DNA of 64,000 bases from Pseudomonas sp. ICMP22404 (lineage in GTDB: Bacteria > Pseudomonadota > Gammaproteobacteria > Pseudomonadales > Pseudomonadaceae). Where the stretch lies: contig NZ_VCNG01000019.1 in NCBI RefSeq assembly GCF_006227205.1, positions 62,001 through 126,000 of the forward strand, given 5' to 3'. Of the stretch, positions 8,037-16,688 are shown piece by piece. The position numbers and the translations under genes were made by a program. The notes below the pieces were generated by a model. The model was not told where the DNA came from. It did not search any database and was given only the letters and a program-made list of their open reading frames with translations. How positions within the stretch are numbered: the stretch's first letter is position 1; the number at the start of each line of letters is the position of its first letter.

Positions 8037-8987
8037 ATGTTGAGTCGGACCGCCTCGAACCTGTACTGGATGGCGCGTTACCTGGAGCGGGCGGAAAACC
8101 TCGCGCGGATGCTCGATGTGAGCTATTCGCTGTCATTGATGCCCCAGGATGGTCGCGGCGATGGCTTGCACGAACTGGCCATGCCTTTGATGATCACCGG
8201 CACCCTGGACGATTACCGGGAACGGCACGGCGGCCTGCACGCCGAGCGTCTGCTGAACTTCTTCGCCCTTGACGCTGCCAACCCGGCCAGCATCTACAGT
8301 TGCCTGGGCGCCGCGCGGGCCTGTGCCCATGCGGTGCGTGGGCGAATCACCGCTGACATGTGGGAAAACACCAATGCCACCTGGCTGGAGGTTCGCGACA
8401 TCGCCGGGCAGGGCCTGGGGCATTACGGCCTGAGCCGCTTCTGTGAGTGGATCAAGGAACGATCCCACCTGTTTCGAGGGGCCACCTTCGGCACCATCAT
8501 GCGTAACGATGCATTCAGGTTCATTCGTCTGGGAACGTTTATCGAAAGGGCCGACAACACACTACGCTTACTTGACGCCCGCTACGAAATGGCTGGCGAT
8601 CAGGCTGCCACCGTCAGCGACGGCACGGCCCACGCGTATTACCAATGGAGCGCGTTGTTGCGAGCCTTGTCATCCTTCGAGGCCTATACGCAACTCTACC
8701 GTGAGGCTCCCGGGGCTCGCCCTGTGGCCGAGTTGTTGCTGTTGCGTGCCGACGTGCCGCGCTCGCTGCGGGCCTGCACCGAGGAAATCGACCCGATCCT
8801 CGCCAGCCTGTCGGGCACCAACGGACGACTGGCACAACGTCTGGCGGCGGAAATGGATGCACGCCTGCGCTACACCGGTATCAACGAAATCCTCGACGGT
8901 GGCCTGCATGCCTGGCTCACCGAATTCATCCCGCTGGTTCGGGAACTGGGCGACGCCATCCACAGTTCCTACCTGGAGATCATATGA
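8037..8987 (+). CDS. Alpha-E domain-containing protein
   Basis: The 316-residue protein begins MLSRTASNLYWMARYLERAEN, the hallmark opening of the alpha-E family, and is all-helical with a second conserved FIERADNTLRLLD motif near residue 165. I chose the ATG at 8037 because AAGGACGG lies at a normal distance; an ATG six bases earlier is too close to it. The last bases overlap the transglutaminase start. Members normally sit with a circularly permuted ATP-grasp enzyme and a transglutaminase, and are thought to take part in a peptide synthesis or modification system. Only the transglutaminase is present here. Confidence 0.9.
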   Translation: MLSRTASNLYWMARYLERAENLARMLDVSYSLSLMPQDGRGDGLHELAMPLMITGTLDDYRERHGGLHAERLLNFFALDAANPASIYSCLGAARACAHAVRGRITADMWENTNATWLEVRDIAGQGLGHYGLSRFCEWIKERSHLFRGATFGTIMRNDAFRFIRLGTFIERADNTLRLLDARYEMAGDQAATVSDGTAHAYYQWSALLRALSSFEAYTQLYREAPGARPVAELLLLRADVPRSLRACTEEIDPILASLSGTNGRLAQRLAAEMDARLRYTGINEILDGGLHAWLTEFIPLVRELGDAIHSSYLEII

Positions 8988-9784
8988 GACTCTCGATCAG
9001 CCACGAAACGGCCTACCACTACGAGCAGCAGGTTCGCGCCAGTATCCAGTACCTGCGCCTGACGCCCCACGACACCGAACGCCAGCATGTGCTGAGCTGG
9101 CAGCTCGATTTGCCGAGGCCGGTGCACGCGCAATTGGACCCGTTCGGCAACATCCTCCACGTCCTTACCCTGGAGGAACCCCACGAAACGATCATCATCG
9201 GCGCACGGGGCCAGGTGGACATCGACCCGCTACGCGAGGCCGAACACGAGGAGCAGTCAGCCTTGCCGTTCCTGCGCTTCACCCGGCTGACCGAGGCAGA
9301 CGAGGCGCTCCGCGCCTTCGCTCGGGAGCAATGCAAGCAACGTCGCGACCGCACGGCGCTGATCGACCTGATGCACGGGGTGAACCAGCACATGACCTAC
9401 GCCCCCGGTTCCACTGAAGTGGAAACCAGCGCGGCCCAGGCATTCGCCGGCCGTACCGGTGTGTGCCAGGACCATGCCCACGTATTCCTGGCCTGCGCCC
9501 GCAGCCTGGGCATACCGGCACGCTATGTGTCGGGCTACGTGTACAGCGGGGACAGTGAACACCTGGCCAGCCACGCCTGGGCCGAAGCCTGGCTCGAGGA
9601 CGCCTGGTACAGCTTCGACGTGACCCACCAGTTGTCTCGTCCGGAGCGACACCTGAAACTGGCCGTTGGCCTGGACTACCTGGATGCTTGCCCGGTACGT
9701 GGCCTGCGTCGTGGTGGCGGTGAGCAGATGCGGGCCAGGGTGGCCGCGACGCCGGCACCGGTGATCACAGTGCAGCAGCAATGA
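8984..9784 (+). CDS. Transglutaminase-like family protein
   Basis: The protein has 266 residues, with a bacterial transglutaminase N-terminal beta-domain (about 1-85) followed by the papain-like core. The catalytic triad is visible: Cys161 in TGVCQDHAHVF, His197 in ASHAWAEAW and Asp212 in YSFDVTHQ. It overlaps the alpha-E gene by four bases, so the two are translationally coupled. The enzyme is probably a cytoplasmic peptidase or amidotransferase acting with the alpha-E protein. The substrate is unknown. Confidence 0.92.
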   Translation: MRLSISHETAYHYEQQVRASIQYLRLTPHDTERQHVLSWQLDLPRPVHAQLDPFGNILHVLTLEEPHETIIIGARGQVDIDPLREAEHEEQSALPFLRFTRLTEADEALRAFAREQCKQRRDRTALIDLMHGVNQHMTYAPGSTEVETSAAQAFAGRTGVCQDHAHVFLACARSLGIPARYVSGYVYSGDSEHLASHAWAEAWLEDAWYSFDVTHQLSRPERHLKLAVGLDYLDACPVRGLRRGGGEQMRARVAATPAPVITVQQQ

Positions 9785-9794
9785 CGTGGAACGG

Positions 9795-9820
9795 TGGCGA
9801 GGGAGCTTGCTCCCTCGCCA
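9795..9820. repeat. Palindromic repeat / bidirectional hairpin between convergent genes
   Basis: TGGCGAGGGAGC and GCTCCCTCGCCA form a perfect 12-bp stem with a TT loop between the transglutaminase and cytochrome genes. The core GGCGAGGGAGCTTGCTCCC is a recurrent REP-type palindrome in fluorescens-group genomes and could also end transcription from both sides. Confidence 0.75.
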
Positions 9821-9830
9821 AGGGAAGGTC

Positions 9831-10643
9831 TTATTGGCCCAACGGCTGTTTACGCCCGGCCATATGCTTCAGATACCCCACCAACAGATCCAGTTCAGGG
9901 TCTGGCAGCACGGCCGCTGAAAACGCCGGCATCCTGCCTTGGGGCCAGTGGCGCAGTCCCTGCGGATCCCGGATATAGCGCTTGAGGAAGTCGCCCGAGA
10001 AATATTCCGTGGGATTGAAGGGAATGTTCAGGTCCGGGCCAAACTGTGCGTCGCCTGCGCCATTGAGCCGATGGCATGCCAGGCAATTTTTCTGGAACAG
10101 CTCGAAGCCCTTGTTGACCGGATCGTCCTTGGACAGGGTGGACGCCGGCAGCAGGGCGGGGAAGCGCTCGGCCACGGCTGACATGCGCTTGATGCTCGCC
10201 ACCGCGTACGGCCACTGTTCCGGGCTGATATGGCCCGCTTGAGGATCGGTCCAGACCAGATAGAAAGGTCCGGCACTGGACTTGCCCTCTCCCAGGGAGG
10301 GCCAAGGGGCGGCCGGGTCTTCGATGGCCAGCCAGGCGCGTGCGCCGTTCTTGTTGAGTAATGGCGCGGCGGACATTTCGGCGGCGAAACCGTCCAGGGC
10401 CACGGCCTGCAGATGATCATCCGGCTGGACACCGGTCAGCAGCGACGTCAGCGGTACGGCGCGATAGCTCATCGGTTTTTTGTAGGAAACGTCGTCGGGT
10501 ATCTGGATCGTTCGAGCTTCAGGATGCTTGAGCAGTTCTTCGGTTTGCCAGGTACGCGCAGTCGCACCCAACTCCAGCACCAGTTGAGCGGCATACAGGG
10601 GCGTGCTGAGCAGCAACGCCCCGAACAGGATGAGAGCTTTCAA
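9831..10643 (-). CDS. Periplasmic c-type cytochrome with N-terminal molybdopterin-oxidoreductase-like region
   Basis: A TTG at 10643 is the best start: it has GGAAGG six bases upstream and gives a textbook signal peptide (MKALILFGALLLSTPLYA). In-frame ATGs at 10658 and 10691 have no ribosome-binding site. The mature protein has a region (about 20-150) resembling a reduced sulfite-oxidase-type domain (ARTWQTEELL, RAVPLTSLL) and then one cytochrome c domain with a CLACH haem-binding motif and a likely distal Met in GRMPAF. It probably transfers electrons in the periplasm; the partner is unknown. Confidence 0.8.
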   Translation of the reverse strand: MKALILFGALLLSTPLYAAQLVLELGATARTWQTEELLKHPEARTIQIPDDVSYKKPMSYRAVPLTSLLTGVQPDDHLQAVALDGFAAEMSAAPLLNKNGARAWLAIEDPAAPWPSLGEGKSSAGPFYLVWTDPQAGHISPEQWPYAVASIKRMSAVAERFPALLPASTLSKDDPVNKGFELFQKNCLACHRLNGAGDAQFGPDLNIPFNPTEYFSGDFLKRYIRDPQGLRHWPQGRMPAFSAAVLPDPELDLLVGYLKHMAGRKQPLGQ

Positions 10644-10783
10644 TGGATCGCCTTCCATGTCGAGAGAGTGGCGCAAGGTTGGCACAGCCAACGCCGCTCG
10701 AACAACGAACCCGTCACATTTTTTGGCGACACAATGGATGGCGATACCGCATCACTGTTGATGCAGGCGCCCGCACGCAATAC

Positions 10784-10879
10784 TCAGCCGATCATTTTGG
10801 GAATATTCGGCAAAATCAACAGCAGCGTGGTGGCGAAGAGAATGAGTCCGGCTTGACGAACTTTCGAATGTTTGAACAT
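10784..10879 (-). CDS. 31-residue single-span membrane protein
   Basis: A very short gene starts at the ATG at 10879, behind AAAAAAGGCGGGT. The product is MFKHSKVRQAGLILFATTLL plus a short tail ending in PKMIG. It has a basic N-terminus and one transmembrane helix, giving a KdpF-like appearance, but no kdp genes are nearby. The short basic-plus-helix design and the good ribosome-binding site argue that it is translated. The function is unknown. Confidence 0.5.
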   Translation of the reverse strand: MFKHSKVRQAGLILFATTLLLILPNIPKMIG

Positions 10880-11267
10880 GGCTGACCCGCCTTTTTTGTT
10901 ATTTCCTGAGGCCAGCCTGCATAACTCCATGATGGCTGGCGTTGCACTTCCTGTCTGACAAGCGCCTCGGCAAAACCCGACGACATTCTTGTACAAGGAT
11001 TACATTAGGGGCCGCAGCCGCTTTGGCTTAGATCCAATTCGTATCAGGTTCAAACGTGTTGCTATAAAAAAGGAATGAGGCCTATTGCCACCTTCTTGCG
11101 GGTCCTTTAGCTAGACAGCTTGCGTTCCTGAATCGGTTAACCCGATAGCACGCTACCGTTCGTCTGACCGTGGTCGTCAATGCGGTTGAGCACTCGGGTC
11201 ATTGAATCCGGCACCGCTGGGCTTATGGTTGGAGGCATTGCGTTATCCGTCGTGGTTCGAGGATGTC
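10880..11267. other. Intergenic region between the small membrane protein and thiolase genes
   Basis: No convincing gene is seen in these 388 bases. They must carry divergent promoters. One symmetric element stands out: ATCGG-TTAAC-CCGAT (11132-11146), a 5-bp inverted repeat with a 5-bp spacer, about 120 bases before the thiolase start, which could be an operator. Confidence 0.5.
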
Positions 11268-12473
11268 ATGACCCAAGCGTTGATTTTCGATGCCTTGCGC
11301 ACGCCCCGTGGCAAGGGCAGGGCGGACGGCGCCTTGTACAGTATCAAGCCGGTGAATCTGGTGGGAGGGTTGCTCCAGGCCTTGCAGCAGCGCATGGACC
11401 TGGACACCCGCCAGGTCGATGACGTCGTGCTCGGTTGCGTAACGCCCGTAGGCGAACAAGGGGCCGACATTGCCAAGACCGCCGCCCTGGTGGCCGGCTG
11501 GGATGTCAGCGTTGCGGGTCTCCAGCTCAATCGGTTCTGCGCCTCGGGCCTTGAAGCGGTGAACCTGGCCGCCATGAAAGTGCGCTCGGGGTTCGAGGAC
11601 CTGGTGGTGGCCGGTGGGGTCGAGTCGATGTCCCGGGTGCCAATGGGCAGCGACGGCGGCGCCTGGGCGTTGGATCCGCAATCCAACCTGCAGGGGCACT
11701 TCGTTCCTCAAGGCATTGGTGCCGACCTGATCGCCACATTGGAAGGTTTCAGCCGCGAAGACGTCGATACCTATGCGCTGCACTCCCAGAAAAAAGCCGG
11801 GCGGGCCCGGGCTGATGGTTCTTTCGAGAGGTCCCTGGTGGCGGTGCGGGATCAGAACGGCATCGTACTGCTGGACCACGACGAATTCATCCGGGTCGAC
11901 TCCACCCTTGAAGGCCTGGGCAGGCTCAAGCCGAGTTTCGAAGCCATGGGCCAGATGGGCTTCGACGCCACGGCGCTGAGGGTCTACAGCCATGTCGAAC
12001 GGATCGATCATGTGCACACACCCGGCAACAGCTCCGGGATTGTCGACGGTGCGGCGCTGATGCTGATCGGCTCCGAAGCCAAGGGGCGCGCCCTGGGCCT
12101 GCGGCCTCGGGCGCGGATCATCGCTACGGCCGTCACCAGCACCGATCCGACCATCATGCTCACCGGTCCGGCACCGGCCACGCGCAAAGCCTTGGCCAAG
12201 GCCGGGTTGCGGGTGGAGGACATCGACCTGTTCGAGGTCAACGAAGCCTTCGCCTCGGTGGTGCTCAAGTTCATCAAGGACATGGCCATCGACCCCGCCA
12301 GGGTCAATGTCAACGGCGGCTCCATCGCCATGGGGCACCCCTTGGGAGCAACGGGGTGCGCCATTCTCGGCACCCTGCTCGATGAGTTGGAGGTGCGTCG
12401 TCTGCGCTATGGCCTGGCGACCTTGTGTGTGGGTGGCGGAATGGGCATTGCCACTGTGATCGAACGCCTCTGA
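11268..12473 (+). CDS. Acetyl-CoA C-acyltransferase (thiolase)
   Basis: The 401-residue thiolase carries the acyl-accepting Cys in NRFCASGLEAVN (about residue 90), the NEAFA motif, GHPLGATGC and the second catalytic Cys in LCVGGGMG near the C-terminus. I chose the ATG at 11268 (MTQALIFDALRTPRGKG), which has GAGGATG just upstream; the longer start at 11202 adds a non-homologous leader. It catalyses the last step of fatty-acid beta-oxidation or the reverse condensation. It lies 12 bases before the FadB-like gene, so the two genes supply three consecutive steps of one pathway. Confidence 0.95.
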   Translation: MTQALIFDALRTPRGKGRADGALYSIKPVNLVGGLLQALQQRMDLDTRQVDDVVLGCVTPVGEQGADIAKTAALVAGWDVSVAGLQLNRFCASGLEAVNLAAMKVRSGFEDLVVAGGVESMSRVPMGSDGGAWALDPQSNLQGHFVPQGIGADLIATLEGFSREDVDTYALHSQKKAGRARADGSFERSLVAVRDQNGIVLLDHDEFIRVDSTLEGLGRLKPSFEAMGQMGFDATALRVYSHVERIDHVHTPGNSSGIVDGAALMLIGSEAKGRALGLRPRARIIATAVTSTDPTIMLTGPAPATRKALAKAGLRVEDIDLFEVNEAFASVVLKFIKDMAIDPARVNVNGGSIAMGHPLGATGCAILGTLLDELEVRRLRYGLATLCVGGGMGIATVIERL

Positions 12474-12485
12474 AGGACATTCTCA

Positions 12486-14630
12486 ATGACCGCTGCCATT
12501 CGTTACGAAACCGGCCACGACCGGATCGTCGTCCTGACCATGGACCTGCCTGGCCAGAGCGCCAATACCATGAACGCGGTGTACCGTGAGGCCATGGCCG
12601 TCTGCGTTGCCCGTCTGGTTGCCGAAAGAGACTCGATCGCCGGCGTGATCATCACCTCGGCCAAGAAGACCTTTTTCGCCGGCGGCGATCTCAACGAGCT
12701 GGTTGCGGTCGGCAAGTCCGAGGCCAAGGCCTTCTACGAGATGATCCTGGGGCTCAAGGCGCAGTTGCGCGCCCTTGAGACGCTGGGCAAGCCGGTGGTG
12801 GCTGCCATCAATGGCGCAGCGCTGGGCGGTGGCTGGGAGATCTGCCTGGCCTGTCATCATCGCATCGCGCTGGATCATCCGTCGGTGCAGATCGGGCTGC
12901 CGGAAGTCACCCTGGGCCTGTTGCCGGGCGGCGGTGGGTTAGTCCGGATGGTGCGCCTGCTTGGTTTGGAGAAGGCCTTGCCGTATCTGCTCGAAGGCAA
13001 GCGGGTTGACCCTCTACAAGCGATGCAGGCCGGGTTGATCGATGAGTTGGCGGTCGATCGTGAGGAACTGCTGGCCAAGGCGCGGGCCTGGATTCTCGCC
13101 AACCCGGACGCGGTGCAGCCTTGGGACGTAAAGGGCTATCGGATTCCCGGGGGGACGCCGTCCGATCCGAACGTCATGCAGACGCTGGCGATTGCCCCTT
13201 CGATTCTGCGCGCCAAGACCCAGGGTTGCTTGCCGGCACCGGAGAAAATCCTTTGTGCCGCGGTGGAAGGTGCACAGGTGGGTTTTGACGCGGCTCACCT
13301 GATCGAAACCCGCTATTTCACTGAGCTGGCCACCGGCCAGATCGCCAAGAACCTGATCGGTACCTTCTGGTTCCAGCTCAACGAGATCAAGGCCGGAGGC
13401 TCGCGCCCACAAGGGTTTGCGCCGTATCTGACCAAAAAAGTCGGTGTGCTTGGCGCTGGCATGATGGGGGCCGGCATTGCCTGCGTCAGCGCCCTGGCCG
13501 ACATCGAGGTGGTCCTGAAGGATATCCACTTGGCCGCAGCTGAAAAGGGCAAGGCCCGTTTGGCCGCGCTGCTGGACAAGCAAGTCGCCCGCCAGCAGAT
13601 CACCGTGCAGCAACGCGAAACCACGCTGGCGCGGGTTCATACCACCGATAACGATGCGGACCTGTCCGGTTGCGATCTGATCATCGAAGCGGTGTTCGAG
13701 GATCGTGCCCTGAAAGCCAAGGTGTCGGCGGCCGCCCAGGCGGTGGTGGGACCGGATGCGGTGATTGCCTCCAACACCTCGACGTTGCCCATCACTGGCC
13801 TGGCTGCTGCAATTACGGACCCGACGAAGTTCATCGGCCTGCATTTCTTCAGCCCGGTGGAAAAAATGCCCTTGGTGGAGATCGTCAAAGGTGCCCACAC
13901 CAGCGAGGTAACCCTGGCTCGTGGTGTCGATTTCGTCCTGCAGATCAACAAGACACCGATTGTGGTCAATGACGGTCGCGGTTTCTTCACGTCGCGGGTA
14001 TTCGGCGCCTTTATCCATGAGGGCATCGCCATGCTCGGTGAAGGGGTGAGTGCGCCGATGATCGAGACCGACGCCCGCAAGGCCGGGATGCCCGTCGGGC
14101 CTCTGGCGGCGTCTGACGAAGTTTCCCTCAGCTTGATCAGCCATATCCGTGACGAAACCGCGAAGGACCTTCAAGCAGAAGGGAAAACGCCGACTGAGCA
14201 CCCGGCGTTCGCCGTGATTGACTTGTTGCTCAAGGAATACCAGCGGTCGGGCAAAGCTGCCGGGGCCGGTTTCTATGAATACCCAGCCGGCGGAAAAAAA
14301 CATTTGTGGCCGGAGCTCAAACGTCGTTTCGAAGATGCCGACCGACAGATTCCGCCCCAGGACATCCGCGATCGCTTGCTGTTTATCCAGGCCCTGGAAA
14401 CCGTGCGTTGTGTGGAGGAGGGCGTGCTCATGTCGACGGCCCATGCCAACGTTGGCTCGATCTTCGGGATCGGCTTCGCGAGCTGGACCGGCGGTGCGTT
14501 GCAGTTCATCAACCAGTATGGCCCACGGGACTTCGTCGCCCGGGCCCAGTACCTGTCCGAGCAGTATGGCGAACGTTTTTCGCCGCCGGCCCTGTTGCTG
14601 GAAAAAGCCGCCAGGCAGGCCTTGTTCTGA
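12486..14630 (+). CDS. Bifunctional enoyl-CoA hydratase / 3-hydroxyacyl-CoA dehydrogenase (FadB/FadJ-like)
   Basis: The protein has 714 residues, the usual size of the trifunctional-enzyme alpha subunit. The N-terminal crotonase domain (about 1-190) has the oxyanion motif FAGGDLNEL and both catalytic glutamates (GGWEICLACHH and GLPEVTLGLLPGGGG). The NAD-binding domain starts at about 318 with GVLGAGMMGAGIAC, and the catalytic His lies in GLHFFSPVEKMPLVEIV. Two 3HCDH C-terminal domains follow. It forms a two-gene operon with the thiolase upstream. No acyl-CoA dehydrogenase is adjacent, so the chain-length preference is unclear. Confidence 0.95.
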   Translation: MTAAIRYETGHDRIVVLTMDLPGQSANTMNAVYREAMAVCVARLVAERDSIAGVIITSAKKTFFAGGDLNELVAVGKSEAKAFYEMILGLKAQLRALETLGKPVVAAINGAALGGGWEICLACHHRIALDHPSVQIGLPEVTLGLLPGGGGLVRMVRLLGLEKALPYLLEGKRVDPLQAMQAGLIDELAVDREELLAKARAWILANPDAVQPWDVKGYRIPGGTPSDPNVMQTLAIAPSILRAKTQGCLPAPEKILCAAVEGAQVGFDAAHLIETRYFTELATGQIAKNLIGTFWFQLNEIKAGGSRPQGFAPYLTKKVGVLGAGMMGAGIACVSALADIEVVLKDIHLAAAEKGKARLAALLDKQVARQQITVQQRETTLARVHTTDNDADLSGCDLIIEAVFEDRALKAKVSAAAQAVVGPDAVIASNTSTLPITGLAAAITDPTKFIGLHFFSPVEKMPLVEIVKGAHTSEVTLARGVDFVLQINKTPIVVNDGRGFFTSRVFGAFIHEGIAMLGEGVSAPMIETDARKAGMPVGPLAASDEVSLSLISHIRDETAKDLQAEGKTPTEHPAFAVIDLLLKEYQRSGKAAGAGFYEYPAGGKKHLWPELKRRFEDADRQIPPQDIRDRLLFIQALETVRCVEEGVLMSTAHANVGSIFGIGFASWTGGALQFINQYGPRDFVARAQYLSEQYGERFSPPALLLEKAARQALF

Positions 14631-14640
14631 TCGCGGGGGC

Positions 14641-14666
14641 TTGCCTTGAGGGGTGTTTCAAGGCAG
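14641..14666 (+). terminator. Hairpin after the FadB-like gene
   Basis: TTGCCTTGA (14641-14649) and TCAAGGCA (14658-14665) form an 8-bp stem with an 8-base loop, 10 bases after the stop codon. There is no T run, so it may stabilise the 3' end or act as a weak terminator. Confidence 0.5.
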
Positions 14667-14711
14667 GCTCTGGGGTGTGCAATATTCCCATCACCGTGTC
14701 AGGTATTTTTT

Positions 14712-15446
14712 ATGTCCCTACGCATCTGCATTCTCGAAACCGATATCCTGCGCCCGGAGCTGGTCGATCAATATCAGGGTTACGGGCAGATGTTCCAGCG
14801 TCTGTTTTCACAACAGCCGGTCGCGGCCGATTTCGTCGTGTACAACGTCATGGAGGGGCAATACCCGAGCGATGATGAGGTGTTCGACGCTTACCTGGTG
14901 ACCGGTAGCAAGGCCGATTCCTTTGGTACCGATCCCTGGATTCAAACCCTCAAGCAGTATCTGCTGGACCGTTACCAGCGTGGCGACAAACTGCTGGGCG
15001 TTTGCTTCGGCCACCAGTTGTTGGCGCTGTTACTGGGCGGCAAGACCGAACGCGCGACCCAGGGCTGGGGTGTTGGCACCCACCGCTACAAGCTCGCGGC
15101 CAAGGCCCCCTGGATGAGTCCGGTGATGGAGGAGTTGACCCTGCTGATCAGTCATCAGGACCAGGTCACTCAGTTGCCCGAAAACGCTACGGTCATCGCC
15201 TCCAGCGATTTCTGCCCTTACGCCGCCTACCATATCAATGATCAGGTGCTGTGCTTCCAGGGCCACCCCGAATTCATCCACGATTATTCCCGTGCACTGC
15301 TGGAGCTGCGCCAGCAACACCTTGGCGAGCAGGTCTACAGCCAGGGCGTGGCGAGCCTGGAACAGGAACATCACGGCACGACCGTGGCCGAGTGGATGAT
15401 GCGTTTCGTCGCGCACAAACCCCAGGCAGAAACGACCCAGCGCTGA
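14712..15446 (+). CDS. Class I glutamine amidotransferase-like protein
   Basis: The 244-residue protein is a stand-alone class I amidotransferase domain. The nucleophilic Cys sits in LLGVCFGHQLLALLLGG (about residue 96) and the His/Glu pair in CFQGHPEF (about residue 185). I chose the ATG at 14712 because it begins the conserved MSLRICILETDILRPEL; a longer frame upstream is not conserved. Stand-alone members hydrolyse gamma-glutamyl bonds, as in PuuD-like or GuaA-like enzymes. The acceptor cannot be told from the neighbourhood. Confidence 0.88.
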   Translation: MSLRICILETDILRPELVDQYQGYGQMFQRLFSQQPVAADFVVYNVMEGQYPSDDEVFDAYLVTGSKADSFGTDPWIQTLKQYLLDRYQRGDKLLGVCFGHQLLALLLGGKTERATQGWGVGTHRYKLAAKAPWMSPVMEELTLLISHQDQVTQLPENATVIASSDFCPYAAYHINDQVLCFQGHPEFIHDYSRALLELRQQHLGEQVYSQGVASLEQEHHGTTVAEWMMRFVAHKPQAETTQR

Positions 15447-15455
15447 AGACTTTCA

Positions 15456-15546
15456 TGTGGGAGCGAGCCTGCTCGCGATAGCTGTTTACCAGTCAGCGCT
15501 GTTGTTGGCTGATCCACCGCTATCGCGAGCAGGCTCGCTCCCACAG
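15456..15546. repeat. REP doublet (inverted pair)
   Basis: TGTGGGAGCGAGCCTGCTCG at the left end is repeated in inverted orientation at the right end, with about 40 bases between them. It lies between convergent genes and can fold into a long hairpin. Confidence 0.9.
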
Positions 15547-15584
15547 GGTTATGTGTACCTGGGGCAAATGGGGAGAAGGCCTGC

Positions 15585-16556
15585 CTACAACCATCCCGAC
15601 CGCTTGAAGCTGGCCCATAACGCGGTGCATCCCACGGTAATCACCCCCAGCACCGTGAAATAGCCGTAGTGCCAACTCAGTTCCGGCATGTCCTGGAAGT
15701 TCATCCCGTAGATCCCGGCCACCGCCGTCGGAAACGCCAGGATCGCCGCCCATGCTGCGAACTTGCGCTGCACCACGCTCTGGCGTGACGCTTCGAGCAG
15801 CACGCCGACTTCGATGGTCTGGCTGGCTATGTCCGCCAGGGTCGTCAGATCTTCCATCTGCCGCGTGACATGAATCTGCACATCGCGGAAATACGGACGC
15901 ATGTTCTTGTCGATAAAAGGGAAGTTCAGCTTTTGCAGTTCCTCGCTGATTTCCACCATCGGCGCTGCGTAGCGGCGCAGGCGCAGCACGTCGCGACGCA
16001 AGCTGTGCAGGTTCTGGATGTCTCGTTCGTTCAAGGCACTGCACAGCACATGGTGCTCCAGTTCATCGATCTCGTTATGAATGGCTTCACCCATCGGCTG
16101 ATAGTTTTCAATCACGAAATCGAGGATGGCATAGAGTACGAAATCTTCCCCATGCTCTAGCAGGAGTGGACGTGCCTCACAGCGTTGTCGGACATGGGCG
16201 TAGGAGGCCGAATGCCCATTACGGGCGGTGATGATGTAGCCCTTGCCGGCGAAGATATGGGTTTCGATGAACTGCAGCTTGCCGTCCTTGCGTATCGGCG
16301 AATACGTGACGATGAACAGCGCATCACCGAAAGTCTCAAGCTTGGGACGGCTGTGCTTCTCCATGGCGTCTTCAATCGCCAGTTCGTGCAGGTTGAATTG
16401 ACGCTGCAGATTGGTCAGCTCCTGGACACTGGGTTCTTCGAGGCCGATCCACACAAAATGCCCTGGTTTTGCAGCCCAGGCGCTGCCTTCGTCGAGGGTG
16501 ATATTGGTGACTTTCTTACCGGCGCTGTAGACCGCAGCAGCAACGACTCTACCCAT
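15585..16556 (-). CDS. CorA-family divalent cation transporter
   Basis: The 323-residue protein has the CorA layout: a large cytoplasmic alpha/beta domain (about 1-230), a long stalk helix, and two C-terminal membrane helices. The signature GMN motif is present in VAGIYGMNFQDMPEL (about residue 285). It is predicted to be an inner-membrane pentameric channel for Mg2+ or, as in ZntB-like members, Zn2+. The SIRK-type and chromosomal paralogues cannot be told apart by reading alone. It is monocistronic and ends next to a REP doublet. Confidence 0.92.
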   Translation of the reverse strand: MGRVVAAAVYSAGKKVTNITLDEGSAWAAKPGHFVWIGLEEPSVQELTNLQRQFNLHELAIEDAMEKHSRPKLETFGDALFIVTYSPIRKDGKLQFIETHIFAGKGYIITARNGHSASYAHVRQRCEARPLLLEHGEDFVLYAILDFVIENYQPMGEAIHNEIDELEHHVLCSALNERDIQNLHSLRRDVLRLRRYAAPMVEISEELQKLNFPFIDKNMRPYFRDVQIHVTRQMEDLTTLADIASQTIEVGVLLEASRQSVVQRKFAAWAAILAFPTAVAGIYGMNFQDMPELSWHYGYFTVLGVITVGCTALWASFKRSGWL

Positions 16557-16688
16557 GATGGTGATTCACTTCTTATTGGAAAATGGCAGTGGCAGGCACC
16601 GTGCAGCTTAGCGCGCCCTGTTGCTTGAGAGTCGGCAAAATCCGCTGAGTTCTCCAATAGAAAGACCCGTCGTGGGTATAGGCTGCGC
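16557..16688. other. Intergenic region between corA-like and plsC-like genes
   Basis: This 132-base region presumably holds the promoter of the corA-like gene. No terminator, repeat or small gene is evident. Confidence 0.4.

Noticed and set aside
7957..8043. A 28-codon frame ending over the start of the alpha-E gene, considered as a leader peptide
   Set aside because: It has no properly spaced ribosome-binding site and no conserved feature; the overlap is probably chance.
13014..14444. Minus-strand open frame opposite the FadB-like gene
   Set aside because: It is antisense to a clear beta-oxidation gene and shows no conserved domain.
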